Below are positions 4,863 through 5,559 of a stretch of 5,559 bases of DNA, in pieces. A program made the position numbers and the translations under genes. This DNA is from Hyphomonas sp. (GTDB lineage Bacteria; Pseudomonadota; Alphaproteobacteria; Caulobacterales; Hyphomonadaceae). The stretch is from positions 1-5,559 of the forward strand of contig JANSXJ010000248.1 of the NCBI GenBank assembly GCA_024743015.1, written 5' to 3'. The notes below the pieces were generated by a model. It ran no database searches. It had not been told where the DNA came from and was given only the letters and a program-made list of their open reading frames with translations. Each line of letters opens with the position of its first letter. Position 1 is the stretch's first letter.

Positions 4863-5349
4863 GCGCTCGGGCTGCCCAATCAATCTCGCCACCGAGGTGC
4901 TCGGTGACGGATGGAGCCTGGTTGTTCTGCGCGACATCATGTTCGGAGGTCGGCGCACATATCGCGCCATTCTGACGAACTCGCTGGAAGGCATTGCCAC
5001 GAACATTCTGGCAAGCCGCTTGAAGCAGCTTGTCGAAAACGGGCTTTTGACGGCGGCGCCTGCCCCGGACCATCGACAAAAGACGATCTACAGCTTGACT
5101 GAAAAAGCGATCGCCCTTTTGCCCGCCATGATCGCGCTTGGCGCATGGGGGCGGCAGTTCCTGCCGACGGAGCCGGAACTGGCCATCCGCAACCAGGTTC
5201 TCGAGGAAGGCGGCCGGGAGCTACAGGAAGCCTTCATGGCAGAGCTGCGTGAAACCCATTTGGGCATTGCAAACCCGTCCAGCGGTCAAAGTGTGGCAGA
5301 GCGGCTGGAGCTCGCATTTCAGCAAGCCAAGTCCGAAATCAGACGTTAG
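4843..5349 (+). CDS. HxlR-family winged-helix regulator with C-terminal extension
   Basis: A 168-residue HxlR-type regulator. The core is clear: GCPINLATEVLGDGWSLVVL (10-29) as the first helices, the contact segment FGGRRTYRAIL (34-44), the recognition region IATNILASRLKQLVENGLL (51-69), and the wing PDHRQKTIYSLTEKAIAL (75-92). Residues from about 105 to 168 form a helical extension beyond the usual 110-130-residue family size, possibly for dimerisation or ligand binding. Cys11 in a Gly-Cys-Pro context stands where thiol-sensing members keep their cysteine. I prefer the ATG at 4843; a GTG at 4825 would add six residues. Either start overlaps the upstream DHFR-like gene (20 bp from the ATG), so translation is probably coupled. 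A GGTGG at 4824-4828 is too far upstream to be a normal ribosome site. Likely role: autogenous repressor of this two-gene operon through the palindromes at 4242-4288. Confidence 0.92.
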   Translation: MPEPKPKRSGCPINLATEVLGDGWSLVVLRDIMFGGRRTYRAILTNSLEGIATNILASRLKQLVENGLLTAAPAPDHRQKTIYSLTEKAIALLPAMIALGAWGRQFLPTEPELAIRNQVLEEGGRELQEAFMAELRETHLGIANPSSGQSVAERLELAFQQAKSEIRR

Positions 5350-5559
5350 TCGCGGCGCTCCATTTTTGGTGAGCATGGGCTTAGGTCTGCCCTCGACACA
5401 TGACCACTCGTGGCGGCATTTGTATGGACCGACTGCGTTTCGCAAGAGAGAATTTGGCTCGATAGCGGAAGTCGCTGATATGTATCCGGCCTTTTTGTCG
5501 ATACGCGGATCGTGGCCTTGATGGGAATACGCACGCACTTTTGATCTCATTAGCAGACA
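5350..5559. other. Intergenic tail with nothing recognised
   Basis: About 210 bp after the second HxlR gene. A reverse frame (5221-5550) is open, but its sequence has no motif I know, has no good start site and runs antisense into the HxlR gene, so I do not call it. Short T-runs occur at 5364-5368 and 5492-5496. The only nearby stem is weak (AGCG-GAAGT-CGCT, 5464-5476), so no terminator is assigned. The window ends before any downstream gene can be identified. Confidence 0.4.

Noticed and set aside
5221..5550. 109-codon minus-strand frame at the right end
   Set aside because: It overlaps the HxlR 3' end antisense, has no recognisable domain, and lacks a supported start.

Overview
This window looks like accessory chromosomal (or large-plasmid) DNA of a moderately GC-rich proteobacterium, most likely an alphaproteobacterium of the rhizobial type. 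That is judged from codon choice, the weak or absent Shine-Dalgarno sites at several starts, and the mix of families. The taxon is an inference by eye. I see no rRNA, tRNA, CRISPR array, transposase or phage gene.

Layout: (1) Positions 1-239 are non-coding, with a 15-bp perfect palindrome (46-60) abutting a 9-bp inverted repeat (60-68/102-110), upstream of a DUF1697 protein (240-758, +). (2) 759-992 is a convergent gap with two hairpins. (3) 993-2025 holds a divergent pair: an NADPH-dependent FMN/quinone reductase-like flavoprotein (993-1559, -) and a HxlR-family regulator (1645-2025, +). Their 85-bp shared control region carries a perfect 7-bp inverted repeat with a 9-bp spacer. (4) 2026-2232 is non-coding or nearly so. 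It begins with a diverged tandem duplication that starts over the HxlR stop codon. (5) 2233-2826 (+) encodes an ASCH (PUA-like) domain joined to a winged-helix domain. (6) 2876-4159 (-) is a probable two-gene unit: an AraC-family regulator followed by a VOC/glyoxalase-like protein. (7) 4160-4304 is a divergent control region with three GCAAGT copies arranged as palindromes. (8) 4305-5349 (+) is an overlapping operon of a RibD/DHFR-fold reductase and a second HxlR regulator. (9) 5350-5559 contains nothing I can name.

The shared theme is small regulator plus small enzyme pairs: HxlR with a flavin reductase, AraC with a VOC protein, and a DHFR-like protein with HxlR. Both HxlR proteins carry a Cys-Pro just ahead of the DNA-binding domain, where known thiol-sensing members of the family have their sensor cysteine. 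The region reads as a cluster of separately regulated stress, electrophile or xenobiotic response modules rather than one pathway. No single feature is clearly a new system. The best second-look items are the ASCH-winged-helix fusion, the palindromic control regions and the tandem duplication after the first HxlR gene.
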